Positions 43,219 to 52,395 of a stretch of DNA of 64,000 nucleotides are shown one piece after another. This stretch comes from an uncultured Lachnospiraceae bacterium. Its GTDB lineage: Bacteria; Bacillota; Clostridia; Lachnospirales; Lachnospiraceae. Location of the stretch: positions 1 through 64,000 of the forward strand of contig CAJUBP010000019.1 of the NCBI GenBank assembly GCA_910584585.1. The letters run 5' to 3'. The notes below the pieces were generated by a model. It worked only from the letters and a program-made list of their open reading frames with translations, was not told the DNA's origin and ran no database searches. Every line of letters begins with the position of its first letter. The first letter of the stretch is position 1. The position numbers and the translations under genes were made by a program.

Positions 43219-43309
43219 GCCACATCTATTGTGGTCTTTCTTCTTAAATTTCATTTTGTATTTCGTATGCGCGCGGAAACGTATACAGCAGCTACAGGGA
43301 GCAGCAGTT

Positions 43310-43666
43310 ATGAAATTTTCAGAATCATTGAAAAAGAACAGTGATTTCCAGAATGTATATAAATATGGAAAATCTTACGCAAACCGTTTTTTTGTCATGT
43401 ATGTTCTGGAAAATAAAACCGAAACCAACAGATTAGGAATATCAGTCAGTAAAAAAGTAGGAAATAGTGTTATAAGACATCATATCACAAGGTTAGTACG
43501 GGAAGCTTATCGTTTACAGGAAGAAATGTTTGGAAATGGTCTGGATATTGTAGTCATTGCAAGAGCAGCAGCAAGGAATATCACTTATCATGAAACTGAG
43601 AAAGCATTACTGCATCTTGGAGGACTTCATCACATTTTAATAAGAAAAGAAGATGAAATATTTTGA
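43310..43666 (+). CDS. rnpA: Ribonuclease P protein component
   Basis: A 118-residue basic protein that assists the RNase P RNA in maturing tRNA 5' ends. Visible parts are the start MKFSESLKKNSDFQNVYKYG, the central strand NRLGISVSKKVGNSVIRHH and TRLVREAYRL, the RNR-like motif in a family-typical variant. The ATG at 43310 follows AGGGAG. Its TGA overlaps the next gene's TTG by four bases (TTGA), coupling rnpA to yidD. Confidence 0.95.
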   Translation: MKFSESLKKNSDFQNVYKYGKSYANRFFVMYVLENKTETNRLGISVSKKVGNSVIRHHITRLVREAYRLQEEMFGNGLDIVVIARAAARNITYHETEKALLHLGGLHHILIRKEDEIF

Positions 43667-43872
43667 AACGCCTATTAATTGCTTTGATAAATTTCTATCA
43701 GAAATATTTGTCACCCTTGAAAACTACGAAATGCCCTTATTATCCTACCTGTTCTGCTTATGGACTGGAAGCGATTCAGAAGCACGGCGCATTGAAAGGG
43801 TCTTTGTTGGCCGGATGGAGAATATTAAGATGTAATCCTTTTTCAAAAGGCGGATACGATCCAGTTCCATGA
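43663..43872 (+). CDS. yidD: Membrane protein insertion efficiency factor YidD
   Basis: A 69-residue amphipathic protein with the full family signature: NFYQKYLSP, CPYYPTCSAYGLEAI with its three cysteines, and GWRILRCNPFSKGGYDPVP. It helps YidC insert membrane proteins. The start is a TTG overlapping the rnpA stop; the family's conserved MKRLLI start supports this. It is followed by yidC. Confidence 0.93.
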   Translation: MKRLLIALINFYQKYLSPLKTTKCPYYPTCSAYGLEAIQKHGALKGSLLAGWRILRCNPFSKGGYDPVP

Positions 43873-43890
43873 TTTTAGGAGGTTTGTTAA

Positions 43891-45153
43891 TTGACGGAAA
43901 TAATTTTGACCCAGTACCCTGGCAGATTCATAGGGCCGGTGGCGAAGCTGATCGGTTATATTATGAATGCCCTTTATAGTTTTTTAGACAGCGCTTTCGG
44001 CATTCAGAACATTGCTCTGTGTATTATTTTATTTACAGTAATTATCTATTTACTAATGTTTCCGCTGACTTATAAGCAGCAGAAATTTTCCAGGCTCTCT
44101 CAGGAGATGTCGCCGGAAATCAATGCAATTCGGGAAAAATATAAGAATAAAAAAGATCAGGTATCCATGCAGAAGATGAATGAAGAAACTCAGATGGTAT
44201 ACGAGAAATACGGCGTGTCTACCATGGGAAGCTGTGTTCAGCTTCTGATTAACTTTCCGATATTGCTTGCCATGTATCAGGTAATCCGCAATATTCCTGC
44301 TTATGTAAGCAGTGTCAAAGAGATCTATACTCCTTTGGTAGAGAAGATTATGGGAGTAAGCGGATTTCAGGATACCATGACGGAATTTTTGAAAGAATCC
44401 GGCGTAAGTATCGCAAGTCTGAATTTTGAAAACAGCACTGCCACAGCCAATTCCATTATCGACGTACTGTACGCATTGCCGGGGCAGGGATGGGAGTTAT
44501 TGAAGGACAGCTTTGCAGGATTGACGGAAATTATCAATTCTACAGAAGCAGCCGTGGTTCATATGAATAACTTTTTCGGTATCAATATCGCTAACTCACC
44601 AATGAATCTGATTGGCACAGGATGGGGGAATAAAGATTTTCTATTGATTTTCGGAGCGATTTTGATCCCTCTGATTTCTTATGGTTCACAGGTATTGAAT
44701 ATAAAGCTGATGCCTAACGCCGGCGCTTCCGGAGGCGATAATGACGCAATGGCAAGACAGATGAAGACGATGAATACCATCATGCCGTTGTTTTCATTGT
44801 TTATGGTATTTTCCGTTCCGGTAGGTCTTGGAATTTACTGGATTTCCGGTTCCGTGATCCGCTGTATTCAGCAGTTAATTCTGAACCGTTACATGAAGAA
44901 TCTTGATCTTGAAGTTATTATTGAGAAAAATAAGGAAAAAGCGAAGAAAAAGAAGGAAAAACAGGGTGTTTACGAGAGCCAGATAGCAAACGCTGCCAGA
45001 CTGAATACCAGAAAAATTGCAGAGCCTGTCAGCACGGCTGAAAAAGAGGCTAAGATCCGTGAAAGAGAAGAGTATTCCAGAACAGCAAGGAAAGGCAGTC
45101 TTTTGGAGAAGGCTAATATGGTCAAAGAGTTTAACGAACGTAACAACAAGTGA
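43891..45153 (+). CDS. yidC: Membrane protein insertase YidC/OxaI-type
   Basis: A 420-residue insertase with membrane segments near residues 15-40, 42-62, 110-130, 245-265 and 293-325. The family region MFPLTYKQQKFSRLSQEMSPE contains the hydrophilic-groove hairpin. The C-terminal third is a long basic, Lys/Glu-rich tail that could contact ribosomes. It inserts proteins into the membrane alone or with Sec. The start is TTG with a perfect AGGAGG upstream. The periplasmic loop between segments 3 and 4 is unusually long for a Gram-positive YidC (about 110 residues). Confidence 0.94.
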   Translation: MTEIILTQYPGRFIGPVAKLIGYIMNALYSFLDSAFGIQNIALCIILFTVIIYLLMFPLTYKQQKFSRLSQEMSPEINAIREKYKNKKDQVSMQKMNEETQMVYEKYGVSTMGSCVQLLINFPILLAMYQVIRNIPAYVSSVKEIYTPLVEKIMGVSGFQDTMTEFLKESGVSIASLNFENSTATANSIIDVLYALPGQGWELLKDSFAGLTEIINSTEAAVVHMNNFFGINIANSPMNLIGTGWGNKDFLLIFGAILIPLISYGSQVLNIKLMPNAGASGGDNDAMARQMKTMNTIMPLFSLFMVFSVPVGLGIYWISGSVIRCIQQLILNRYMKNLDLEVIIEKNKEKAKKKKEKQGVYESQIANAARLNTRKIAEPVSTAEKEAKIREREEYSRTARKGSLLEKANMVKEFNERNNK

Positions 45154-45175
45154 CGGAAACAGGGGGAATTTTTGA

Positions 45176-45829
45176 ATGGAGTTTATTGAAGTATCAGCAA
45201 AAACCGTAGATGACGCTATCACAGAAAGTCTTGTAAAACTTGGCACCACCAGTGATAAAATTGAATATGAAGTAATCGAAAAGGGAAGTTCCGGTTTCCT
45301 GGGAATCGGAAGCAGGCCGGCAGTGATTAAGGTTCGTAAGAAATCAGATGTGGAGGATTACGTCTATGAGTTTCTTCACAATGTATTTCTTGCAATGAGC
45401 CTGGATGTTGAGATCATTATCAATAAAAGCGAAGACGGCAAAAATGTAGATGTGGAATTAAAAGGGGAAGAAATGGGCGTTTTGATCGGAAAACGCGGAC
45501 AAACTCTGGATTCCCTGCAGTATCTGACGAATCTTGCAGTGGGGAAACAGGTGAATGAATATGTGAAAGTAAAGATTGATACAGAAGATTACCGGAAGAG
45601 AAGAAGAGACACGCTGGAAAATCTCGCCAAGAATATTGCCTACAAGGTGAAAAGAACTAAGCGTTCTGTTTCTTTAGAGCCAATGAATCCCTTTGAACGC
45701 CGTGTGATTCATTCGGCATTGCAGAATGATCGTTATGTAAATACCCACAGCGAAGGAGAAGAGCCTTACAGACATGTGGTGGTTACATTGAAGCGGAATA
45801 ATAATAACAGCAATCATAATAATAACTAA
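45176..45829 (+). CDS. jag: RNA-binding protein Jag/KhpB
   Basis: A 217-residue protein in three parts: a Jag_N domain (residues 1-50, KTVDDAITESLVKLG and GSSGFLGIGSRPA), a KH domain with GVLIGKRGQTLDSLQYL, and an R3H domain (NPFERRVIHSALQND onward). It binds RNA with KhpA and affects cell-wall growth in relatives. It ends in an Asn/His-rich tail encoded by AAT repeats, which may be unstable. AGGGGGAA precedes the ATG. Confidence 0.94.
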   Translation: MEFIEVSAKTVDDAITESLVKLGTTSDKIEYEVIEKGSSGFLGIGSRPAVIKVRKKSDVEDYVYEFLHNVFLAMSLDVEIIINKSEDGKNVDVELKGEEMGVLIGKRGQTLDSLQYLTNLAVGKQVNEYVKVKIDTEDYRKRRRDTLENLAKNIAYKVKRTKRSVSLEPMNPFERRVIHSALQNDRYVNTHSEGEEPYRHVVVTLKRNNNNSNHNNN

Positions 45830-45836
45830 GTCATAG

Positions 45837-45887
45837 AAAAGGCTTTCTCAATGATAACACAGGTTGAATTTGAGGGAGCTTTTTCTT
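45837..45887 (+). terminator. Likely intrinsic terminator or attenuator after jag
   Basis: AAAAGGCTTTCTCAA can pair imperfectly with TTGAGGGAGCTTTTT, followed by TCTT. It lies between jag and mnmE, so it may partly separate their transcription. Confidence 0.5.
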
Positions 45888-45909
45888 CTGTGTAGGAAAG
45901 GAAATTTTT

Positions 45910-47295
45910 ATGAGTACAGAAACTATTGCGGCTATTGCCACTGGAATGACCAATTCCGGAATAGGAATTGTACGGATCAGCGGAGAAGAATCTTTTCCCA
46001 TCATTGATCGGATTTACCGTTCCAAAAACGGGACAAAGAAAATATCAGAATCGGCAAGCCATACCGTTCATTATGGATATATCTGCGACGGAGAGAAAGT
46101 GATAGATGAGGTTATGGTTCTGATCCTGAAATCTCCCAACACCTATACGACGGAAGATACGGTGGAGATTGACTGCCACGGAGGCGCCCTGGTGTTAAAA
46201 CGAGTGCTGGAAACAGTGCTGAAATACGGTGCCAGGCCGGCGGAGCCGGGAGAATTTACGAAACGTGCGTTTTTAAATGGGAGAATTGATCTTTCCCAGG
46301 CGGAATCAGTGATTGATGTCATTAATGCTCAAAATGATTTTGCGCTGGAGTCTTCCATCCATCAGCTTCAAGGGACAGTAAAGGAAAAGATCAGGCAGAT
46401 CCGGGGAGCAATTCTTCATGAAATTGCTTTTATTGAATCCGCATTGGATGATCCGGAACATATATCCATAGACGGATATGGGGAACGGCTGATGAGACAA
46501 TTGGAATTACTTTCTTCTCAGATCCGTGAGCTTCTTTTGTCTTCAGAAAACGGGGAGCTATTGAAAGAGGGAATCAACACTGTAATTGTGGGAAAGCCGA
46601 ATGTGGGAAAATCTTCTTTGATGAACGCTCTTACCGGTAAGGATCGGGCGATTGTGACAGAAGTAGCAGGGACTACCCGAGATCTTTTAGAAGAACAGAT
46701 TAATCTGAATGGGATTACCTTAAATGTAACAGATACTGCAGGAATTCATGATACGGAAGATACTGTGGAAAAAATCGGCGTGGAAAAGGCAAGAGCTTCT
46801 TTGAATCGCGCGGATCTGGTGATTTATGTGGCGGATGTTTCGGCTCCGCTGGATCAGGATGATAAGAGGATTTTTGATTTCTTAAAAGAGAAAAAAGTAA
46901 TTGTGCTCTTAAATAAATCTGATTTGCAGCAAGCGCTTTCCGAAGAAGAAATATGTTCTTTGACGGGGGAAAATAATTATCCCGTTCTCTCGGTTTCCGC
47001 CAAAGAGGGAGACGGGATAAAAGAACTGGAACAAGTAATCCGGAAGATGTTTTTTCAGGGTGAGATTTCTTATAATAATGAAATTCTGATCACGAATGTC
47101 AGACAGAAATCTGCATTAGAGCAGGCCTTAGAAAGCCTGGATATGGTGAGGCAGAGTGTGCAGGATCAGATGCCGGAGGATTTTTACTCCATTGATCTGG
47201 TAAATGCCTGCGACGCTTTGGGAAAGATTACCGGGGAATCGGCGGGAGAAGATCTGGTAAATGAAATATTTTCAAAATTCTGCATGGGAAAATAA
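45910..47295 (+). CDS. mnmE: tRNA modification GTPase MnmE
   Basis: A 461-residue GTPase that, with MnmG, adds (carboxymethyl)aminomethyl groups to wobble uridines. The N-terminal folate-binding domain starts TIAAIATGMTNSGIGIVRISG. The G domain, about residues 220-375, has GKPNVGKSS, the DTAGIHDTEDTVE switch region and NKSD. The C-terminal motif is FCMGK, with the conserved cysteine four residues from the end. mnmG follows directly, giving the usual pair. Confidence 0.97.
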   Translation: MSTETIAAIATGMTNSGIGIVRISGEESFPIIDRIYRSKNGTKKISESASHTVHYGYICDGEKVIDEVMVLILKSPNTYTTEDTVEIDCHGGALVLKRVLETVLKYGARPAEPGEFTKRAFLNGRIDLSQAESVIDVINAQNDFALESSIHQLQGTVKEKIRQIRGAILHEIAFIESALDDPEHISIDGYGERLMRQLELLSSQIRELLLSSENGELLKEGINTVIVGKPNVGKSSLMNALTGKDRAIVTEVAGTTRDLLEEQINLNGITLNVTDTAGIHDTEDTVEKIGVEKARASLNRADLVIYVADVSAPLDQDDKRIFDFLKEKKVIVLLNKSDLQQALSEEEICSLTGENNYPVLSVSAKEGDGIKELEQVIRKMFFQGEISYNNEILITNVRQKSALEQALESLDMVRQSVQDQMPEDFYSIDLVNACDALGKITGESAGEDLVNEIFSKFCMGK

Positions 47296-47363
47296 AATAT
47301 TATATTAGAGACATATTTTACGTATAAAATTATGATCCGCAATGTTGGAAAGGAGAATTTTTT

Positions 47364-49250
47364 ATGCCTTGTGTAAGAGAAGAATATGATATCTGCGTGG
47401 TTGGCGCAGGACATGCAGGATGTGAAGCAGCCCTTGCCTGTGCCAGACTGGGATTTCAAACCATCATATTTACGGTCAGTGTGGAGAGCATTGCGATGAT
47501 GCCCTGCAACCCGAATATCGGCGGAACATCCAAGGGGCATCTGGTAAGAGAAATTGACGCCCTGGGAGGGCAGATGGGGATCAATATTGATAAAACCTTT
47601 ATTCAGTCAAAGATGCTGAATAGTTCCAAAGGTCCGGCTGTGCATTCCTTACGGGCCCAGGCAGATAAGGCGGAGTACAGCCGAAGAATGCGGATGACTC
47701 TGGAAAATACAGACAGGCTGACTATTCGCCAGGCGGAAGTGACTGAATTGATGGTGGAAGACGGCAGGATACAGGGGGTCAAAACTTTTTCCGGCGCCAT
47801 GTATTTTTGCAAAGCAGCAGTGCTCTGTACCGGCACTTATTTAAAGTCCAGATGCCTTTACGGAGATACCGTGTATCATACCGGACCCAATGGCCTGCAG
47901 TCTGCTGATTATCTATCGGAATCTCTAAGGCAGCATGGGATAGAATTGTTTCGGTTTAAAACGGGGACTCCTGCCAGAATCGACAGGCGTTCCATTGATT
48001 TCAGTAAAATGCAGGAACAAAAAGGAGATGAGACAGTAATTCCCTTTTCTTTTACCACGGATCCTGAAGAGGTACAGATCGATCAGGTTTCCTGCTGGCT
48101 GACCTATACGAATCCGGAAACTCATGAGATAATCCGGAAGAATCTGGATCGCTCCCCCCTTTATTCCGGTATGATCGAGGGAACCGGGCCCAGATATTGT
48201 CCTTCTATAGAAGATAAGGTGGTTAAATTTGCGGAAAAAGAGAGGCATCAGGTTTTTATTGAACCGGAAGGGTTATATACCAATGAAATGTATGTGGGAG
48301 GAATGTCCAGTTCTCTGCCGGAAGATGTGCAGTATCAAATGTACCGCAGTGTGGCAGGACTGGAAGATGTTAAGATTGTCAGGAACGCCTATGCCATTGA
48401 ATATGACTGCATCGATCCAAGGCAGTTGTATCCGTCTTTGGAATTTAAGAAGATCAAAGGTCTTTTTTCCGGAGGGCAGTTTAACGGAAGTTCCGGATAT
48501 GAAGAGGCGGCAGCCCAGGGACTGGTGGCAGGCATTAATGCGGCCATGCTTTTGAAGGGAAAAGAACCTTTGATTTTGGATCGATCCACCTCTTATATCG
48601 GAGTTCTCATCGATGATCTTGTGACAAAGGAGAATCATGAACCTTACCGGATGATGACTTCAAGAGCGGAATACCGTCTGCTGCTGCGGCAGGACAATGC
48701 GGATTTGCGCCTTACGAAGATGGGGTATGAGGTTGGCCTGATTGATCAGGAGCGATATGAAGGCGTAATGGAAAAGGAACGTCTGATTGAACAGGAGACA
48801 GAGAGAGTTCAGCATGTGAATATCGGCGCAAACGCTCTGGTTCAGAAAGTTTTGGCGGAATATGAGAGTACCCCATTGAAAACAGGGATTACTCTTGCAG
48901 AACTGATCCGAAGGCCGGAACTTTCTTATGACGCCCTTGGGAGGATTGATGAGGGAAGGCCGGAACTTCCGGCGGATGTTAGAGAACAGGTGAACATCAA
49001 TATCAAGTATGACGGATATATCCGAAGGCAGTTAAAGCAAGTAAAGGAGTTTAAGAGGTTAGAGAAAAAGAAACTTCCGGAAAATTTTGATTACGATCAG
49101 GTGAAAAGCCTTAGAATTGAGGCTAAACAGAAGCTGAATCTCTATCAGCCGGTTAACGTAGGGCAGGCTTCCAGAATTTCCGGCGTGTCCCCTGCGGATA
49201 TTTCTGTATTGCTGGTTTACTTAGAGCAAATGAAACGAAAGAATTCATAG
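47364..49250 (+). CDS. mnmG: tRNA uridine modification enzyme MnmG (GidA)
   Basis: A 628-residue FAD-dependent partner of MnmE. The FAD-binding dinucleotide motif VVGAGHAGCEAALACARLG lies at residues 11-29. Further family landmarks are MPCNPNIGGTSKGHLVREID, FKTGTPARIDRRSID and the C-terminal GISLAEL-type helical domain ending RISGVSPADISVLLVYL. GGAAAGGAG precedes the ATG. Confidence 0.97.
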   Translation: MPCVREEYDICVVGAGHAGCEAALACARLGFQTIIFTVSVESIAMMPCNPNIGGTSKGHLVREIDALGGQMGINIDKTFIQSKMLNSSKGPAVHSLRAQADKAEYSRRMRMTLENTDRLTIRQAEVTELMVEDGRIQGVKTFSGAMYFCKAAVLCTGTYLKSRCLYGDTVYHTGPNGLQSADYLSESLRQHGIELFRFKTGTPARIDRRSIDFSKMQEQKGDETVIPFSFTTDPEEVQIDQVSCWLTYTNPETHEIIRKNLDRSPLYSGMIEGTGPRYCPSIEDKVVKFAEKERHQVFIEPEGLYTNEMYVGGMSSSLPEDVQYQMYRSVAGLEDVKIVRNAYAIEYDCIDPRQLYPSLEFKKIKGLFSGGQFNGSSGYEEAAAQGLVAGINAAMLLKGKEPLILDRSTSYIGVLIDDLVTKENHEPYRMMTSRAEYRLLLRQDNADLRLTKMGYEVGLIDQERYEGVMEKERLIEQETERVQHVNIGANALVQKVLAEYESTPLKTGITLAELIRRPELSYDALGRIDEGRPELPADVREQVNINIKYDGYIRRQLKQVKEFKRLEKKKLPENFDYDQVKSLRIEAKQKLNLYQPVNVGQASRISGVSPADISVLLVYLEQMKRKNS

Positions 49251-49343
49251 TTTGAAAAGCTGATAGTTCGAAAATAGAGCGATAGGGAGGTTTTAATTAT
49301 AATTAAAGAGAAAGAATATCAACTGGATCAATTTTATAAAGGT

Positions 49344-50033
49344 TTGGAGGCATTAGGCATTGCATGTTCTGAGAAACAAATTCATCAATTTCTTACATTT
49401 TATGAGATGCTGATCGAAAAAAATAAAGTGATGAATCTGACTGCCATTACAGAATTTCAGGATGTGATAGAGAAGCATTTTCTGGATTCTTTGAGTTTGA
49501 CGGAGAACAGGGATCTGAATCAGAAATTAAAAGTTCTTGATCTGGGAACCGGAGCAGGATTTCCAGGAATTCCTCTTAAAATTGCATTTCCGGAACTGGA
49601 GATTGTACTGATGGATTCTTTGAATAAACGAATCTTATTTTTAAAAGAGGTATTAGAAGAATTAGGGCTGTCCGATATCACTGCAGTTCATGGAAGAGCA
49701 GAAGAAATGGCAGTAAAATCAGATTATCGGGAGAAATTTGATTTGTGTGTCTCCAGGGCAGTGGCGAATCTTGCTTCTTTAAGTGAGTATTGTATTCCAT
49801 TTGTCAAAGTGGGCGGAAATTTTGTCTCTTATAAATCAGGAGAAGTGGAAGAGGAAGTTTATCAGGCAAAAAAGGCGATTAATGTTTTGGGCGGAAAAAT
49901 TGTGAAAGTGCAGAAATTTACTTTGCCGGGCACAAAAGTTTCCAGATCACTTGTTCAAATTGAAAAACAGAGAAAAACGCCTAAAGGCTATCCAAGAAAA
50001 TCCGGGACGCCTGCGAAGAATCCTATCTGTTAA
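49344..50033 (+). CDS. rsmG: 16S rRNA (guanine527-N7)-methyltransferase RsmG
   Basis: At least 229 residues. The SAM-binding motif LDLGTGAGFPGIPL and the DSLNKRILFLKEV region identify RsmG, which methylates G527 of 16S rRNA. The start is uncertain. TTG at 49344 has AAAGG only one base away, which is too close. The frame is open upstream, and a strong AGGGAGG at 49284-49290 is followed by ATA (49299) and ATT (49302) but no ATG, GTG or TTG. A non-canonical start giving about 14 extra residues, as full-length relatives have, seems likely. It completes the mnmE-mnmG-rsmG group. Confidence 0.93.
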   Translation: MEALGIACSEKQIHQFLTFYEMLIEKNKVMNLTAITEFQDVIEKHFLDSLSLTENRDLNQKLKVLDLGTGAGFPGIPLKIAFPELEIVLMDSLNKRILFLKEVLEELGLSDITAVHGRAEEMAVKSDYREKFDLCVSRAVANLASLSEYCIPFVKVGGNFVSYKSGEVEEEVYQAKKAINVLGGKIVKVQKFTLPGTKVSRSLVQIEKQRKTPKGYPRKSGTPAKNPIC

Positions 50034-50042
50034 AAATAGTAT

Positions 50043-50099
50043 TGCAGGAGATAAAGAACTGTGTACGGAGGATTTCTCCACAGTTCCTTATCTCCTGCA
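50043..50099. terminator. Bidirectional terminator with GAACTGTG core
   Basis: Arms of 21 bases (50043-50063 and 50079-50099) pair with a single mismatch around a 15-base loop. The inner part GAACTGTG/CACAGTTC resembles the palindromes at 14219 and 21747. It lies between the convergent rsmG and hydrolase genes. Confidence 0.7.
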
Positions 50100-50109
50100 G
50101 TGGGATAAT

Positions 50110-51066
50110 TTATTTCACAGGATCCAGATAAAGATTCAATATATCCAGCAATTTTTCCGGAACTTCCAACTGAGGCAGATATTTTGATTCAGCAATCCAG
50201 GAAGTTTCGATAGATGGATTGCGGGAAATGTAAGAGTTGATAATGGATTCACTTTCTGCATTCCCTTTGCTTCCGATTAAGTAAATGCTGTTATTAATTT
50301 TTCTCAAGGCATGAACGATATTAATATTAGTATAATCTGCCTTTATGCTGGACAGAAGGTATTTGCCCCGGCTGTTTTCCATATGAGCTGCCTCATAATA
50401 AGTGTCAATGATCCTGCTGGGAATCATGCGCTTCATGTAAAAATATTCTTCAAGAAAATATTTTTCAATGGCTTTTCTTGAAAATGCCAAATTGTAGATT
50501 ATAGTTCCGAAAACAGGAAACTCGATCATAAACTTTAAGGCATTCTTATGTTTATTTGGTGTTTTTGCCAGTGATTCTAAAGAAGCGGGATTGATGATAA
50601 TTATTTTATTAAAATGTTCCGGTTCCATATTGCAGGCCATAAGGGCAAAGGAAGCAGAATTGCCGGTAGCGGCGATATCTGGTTTTGCTCCAATTACAGT
50701 TTTAATAAAATCAGTAATTAATTGAACATAGAGATAATTACTGTAGGTCATGTTTGGTTTGTCGCTTCTTCCGCATCCCAGCAAATCGAGGCAGTAAACT
50801 GTGTGATGCTTTGCCAGATGCTTTGCAACTTTGTCCCATTCATAAGAAGAGGAAGCGGGATTCAAGTCATGGATCAGCAAAAGCGGCCGGCCGGATCCCT
50901 GTTTGGTATAAAAAATATTCCCGTATCTCCAGTTAAAAAATTTACCTTTGTCAGTTTTCAGCAGGTTTTTTAAAGAAGATGAAATATTGATGGCTTTGTT
51001 GATGCCGTAAATGCTGATGGTTGTCAGAGTGCTTAAGAGCAGGAAATTGCGGATTTGTTTTTTCAT
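50110..51066 (-). CDS. Membrane-anchored alpha/beta hydrolase-fold protein
   Basis: A 318-residue protein with an N-terminal hydrophobic anchor (residues 7-22). The hydrolase fold shows the oxyanion strand PLLLIHDL, the DLLGCGRSDKP turn, and the nucleophile elbow ATGNSAS with Ser137. At the C-terminal end, where the catalytic His is normally found before LPxxExP, the sequence reads KYLPQLEVPE, so the His appears to be missing. It may be inactive, use another His, or have a different role. It is transcribed against the local direction of replication. Confidence 0.75.
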   Translation of the reverse strand: MKKQIRNFLLLSTLTTISIYGINKAINISSSLKNLLKTDKGKFFNWRYGNIFYTKQGSGRPLLLIHDLNPASSSYEWDKVAKHLAKHHTVYCLDLLGCGRSDKPNMTYSNYLYVQLITDFIKTVIGAKPDIAATGNSASFALMACNMEPEHFNKIIIINPASLESLAKTPNKHKNALKFMIEFPVFGTIIYNLAFSRKAIEKYFLEEYFYMKRMIPSRIIDTYYEAAHMENSRGKYLLSSIKADYTNINIVHALRKINNSIYLIGSKGNAESESIINSYISRNPSIETSWIAESKYLPQLEVPEKLLDILNLYLDPVK

Positions 51067-51369
51067 TTCATCATCCTCCTTTCATAATTTACCATAAAGT
51101 TCTTCAATACGCTCTGGCAGTTGTATTTCTACTACTATTATAGACGAAACATTCAGGATATACAAATAAAATATATTTAAAAATAAAAAAATAAAAATAT
51201 GTCTTTTCTTATCATGCATTTTGAGATAAAATAAAAGTAATCAGCGTTAATGTTATTTCATAGTACTTCATTAAAGTAATGAACTGTTCAGAAATAACTT
51301 TTAAGTTCTAACAGTTACGAAGATAGTAAATGTTTAATAACAAACGTATGTTCTATAGAGGAAAGAGTT
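51067..51369. other. AT-rich gap with a degenerate palindromic repeat
   Basis: The gap between the hydrolase and the histidine kinase gene is very A/T-rich. Positions 51281-51304 repeat GAACTGTTCAGAAATAACTT exactly as in the left arm of the 21747-21816 palindrome, but the right arm is mostly lost. No gene is visible. Confidence 0.6.
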
Positions 51370-52395
51370 ATGGTCGTAGATTATTTGAAAAAAATGCATC
51401 ATGAGATGTATAAACAGAAATTGAATTTAGAAAGAGAATTTCAAAAGAAAGAAATACTTTTAAAAGACAATATTAAATTTATACAGGCATTAGAAAATTC
51501 TTTGGATGAAAATTTTGAATCTTTTACGCCCAGAAATGTAAATCAGGAGAATCATTCAAAGATTGCTTCTTTGATGGATGAACAAAGAATAATCGAATCG
51601 GAATTACAGGATTTAGGCATAGAAATTTCAAAAATAAATGAGCATCTTGCAGAGTTGGAAAGTGTAACAAAGGTTGCAAGAGAAAATGAAAAATTCCTTG
51701 TAAATAAAAAAGAATTGAAGGAAAAACGAGGAAAATACCAACGAAAGATTTTAGAGATACAGGAAATGGAGCGGCAGCGTATAGCCAGAGAACTGCATGA
51801 TTCCATTATACAGAATCTTACCAATACCATACATAAGATAGAAATTTGTACTAAGATTATGGATGTGGACACTGTACGATGCCGATTAGAATTGCATGTA
51901 ATATCTAAGACTATCCGCGATATCATACAGGAGATGAGGAATATTGTATATGATTTGCGTCCAACTTCCCTGGATGATATCAAGTTGGATAAGATGTTAG
52001 AACATGAAATCTCTAAAATACGTAAAAGTGAAATTTTGAATGTTTCTTATGAAACATTAGGTGAATCCTTAGAACTTTCTCCTATGATATCCTTGAGTAT
52101 TTTACGAATTGTCCAAGAAGCATGCAATAATATATTGAAGCATGCAAAAGCAGAAAATGTATTGGTGCAAGTAGAATACGAAAAAGAAAAAATTATTGTC
52201 AGAATAGAGGATGATGGAGTTGGATTCATTATAAATGATATTCAAAATTTAAAGAAAGAAGATGGTTCAGGATTAGGTATATCCATGATGAAAGAACGTG
52301 TCTTTCTTTTCGCTGGAAAATTGGAATTGAATTCTGAACCGGGGAAAGGAACCAAAATTTTAGTAGAAGCACCAATTGACAAGGAGGATGCGTAA
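51370..52395 (+). CDS. Soluble DegS/NarX-type sensor histidine kinase
   Basis: A 341-residue cytoplasmic kinase without membrane segments. The first 130 residues are charged coiled coil. The HisKA_3 domain follows with phospho-acceptor His143 in RQRIARELHDSIIQNL, then YDLRPTSLDD and an HATPase domain (VQEACNNILKHAKA, DDGVGF, GSGLGISMMKERV). The layout matches DegS. Its TAA overlaps the ATG of the response regulator, so they are made together. The signal is intracellular and unknown; the pair lies immediately upstream of parA-parB. Confidence 0.88.
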   Translation: MVVDYLKKMHHEMYKQKLNLEREFQKKEILLKDNIKFIQALENSLDENFESFTPRNVNQENHSKIASLMDEQRIIESELQDLGIEISKINEHLAELESVTKVARENEKFLVNKKELKEKRGKYQRKILEIQEMERQRIARELHDSIIQNLTNTIHKIEICTKIMDVDTVRCRLELHVISKTIRDIIQEMRNIVYDLRPTSLDDIKLDKMLEHEISKIRKSEILNVSYETLGESLELSPMISLSILRIVQEACNNILKHAKAENVLVQVEYEKEKIIVRIEDDGVGFIINDIQNLKKEDGSGLGISMMKERVFLFAGKLELNSEPGKGTKILVEAPIDKEDA

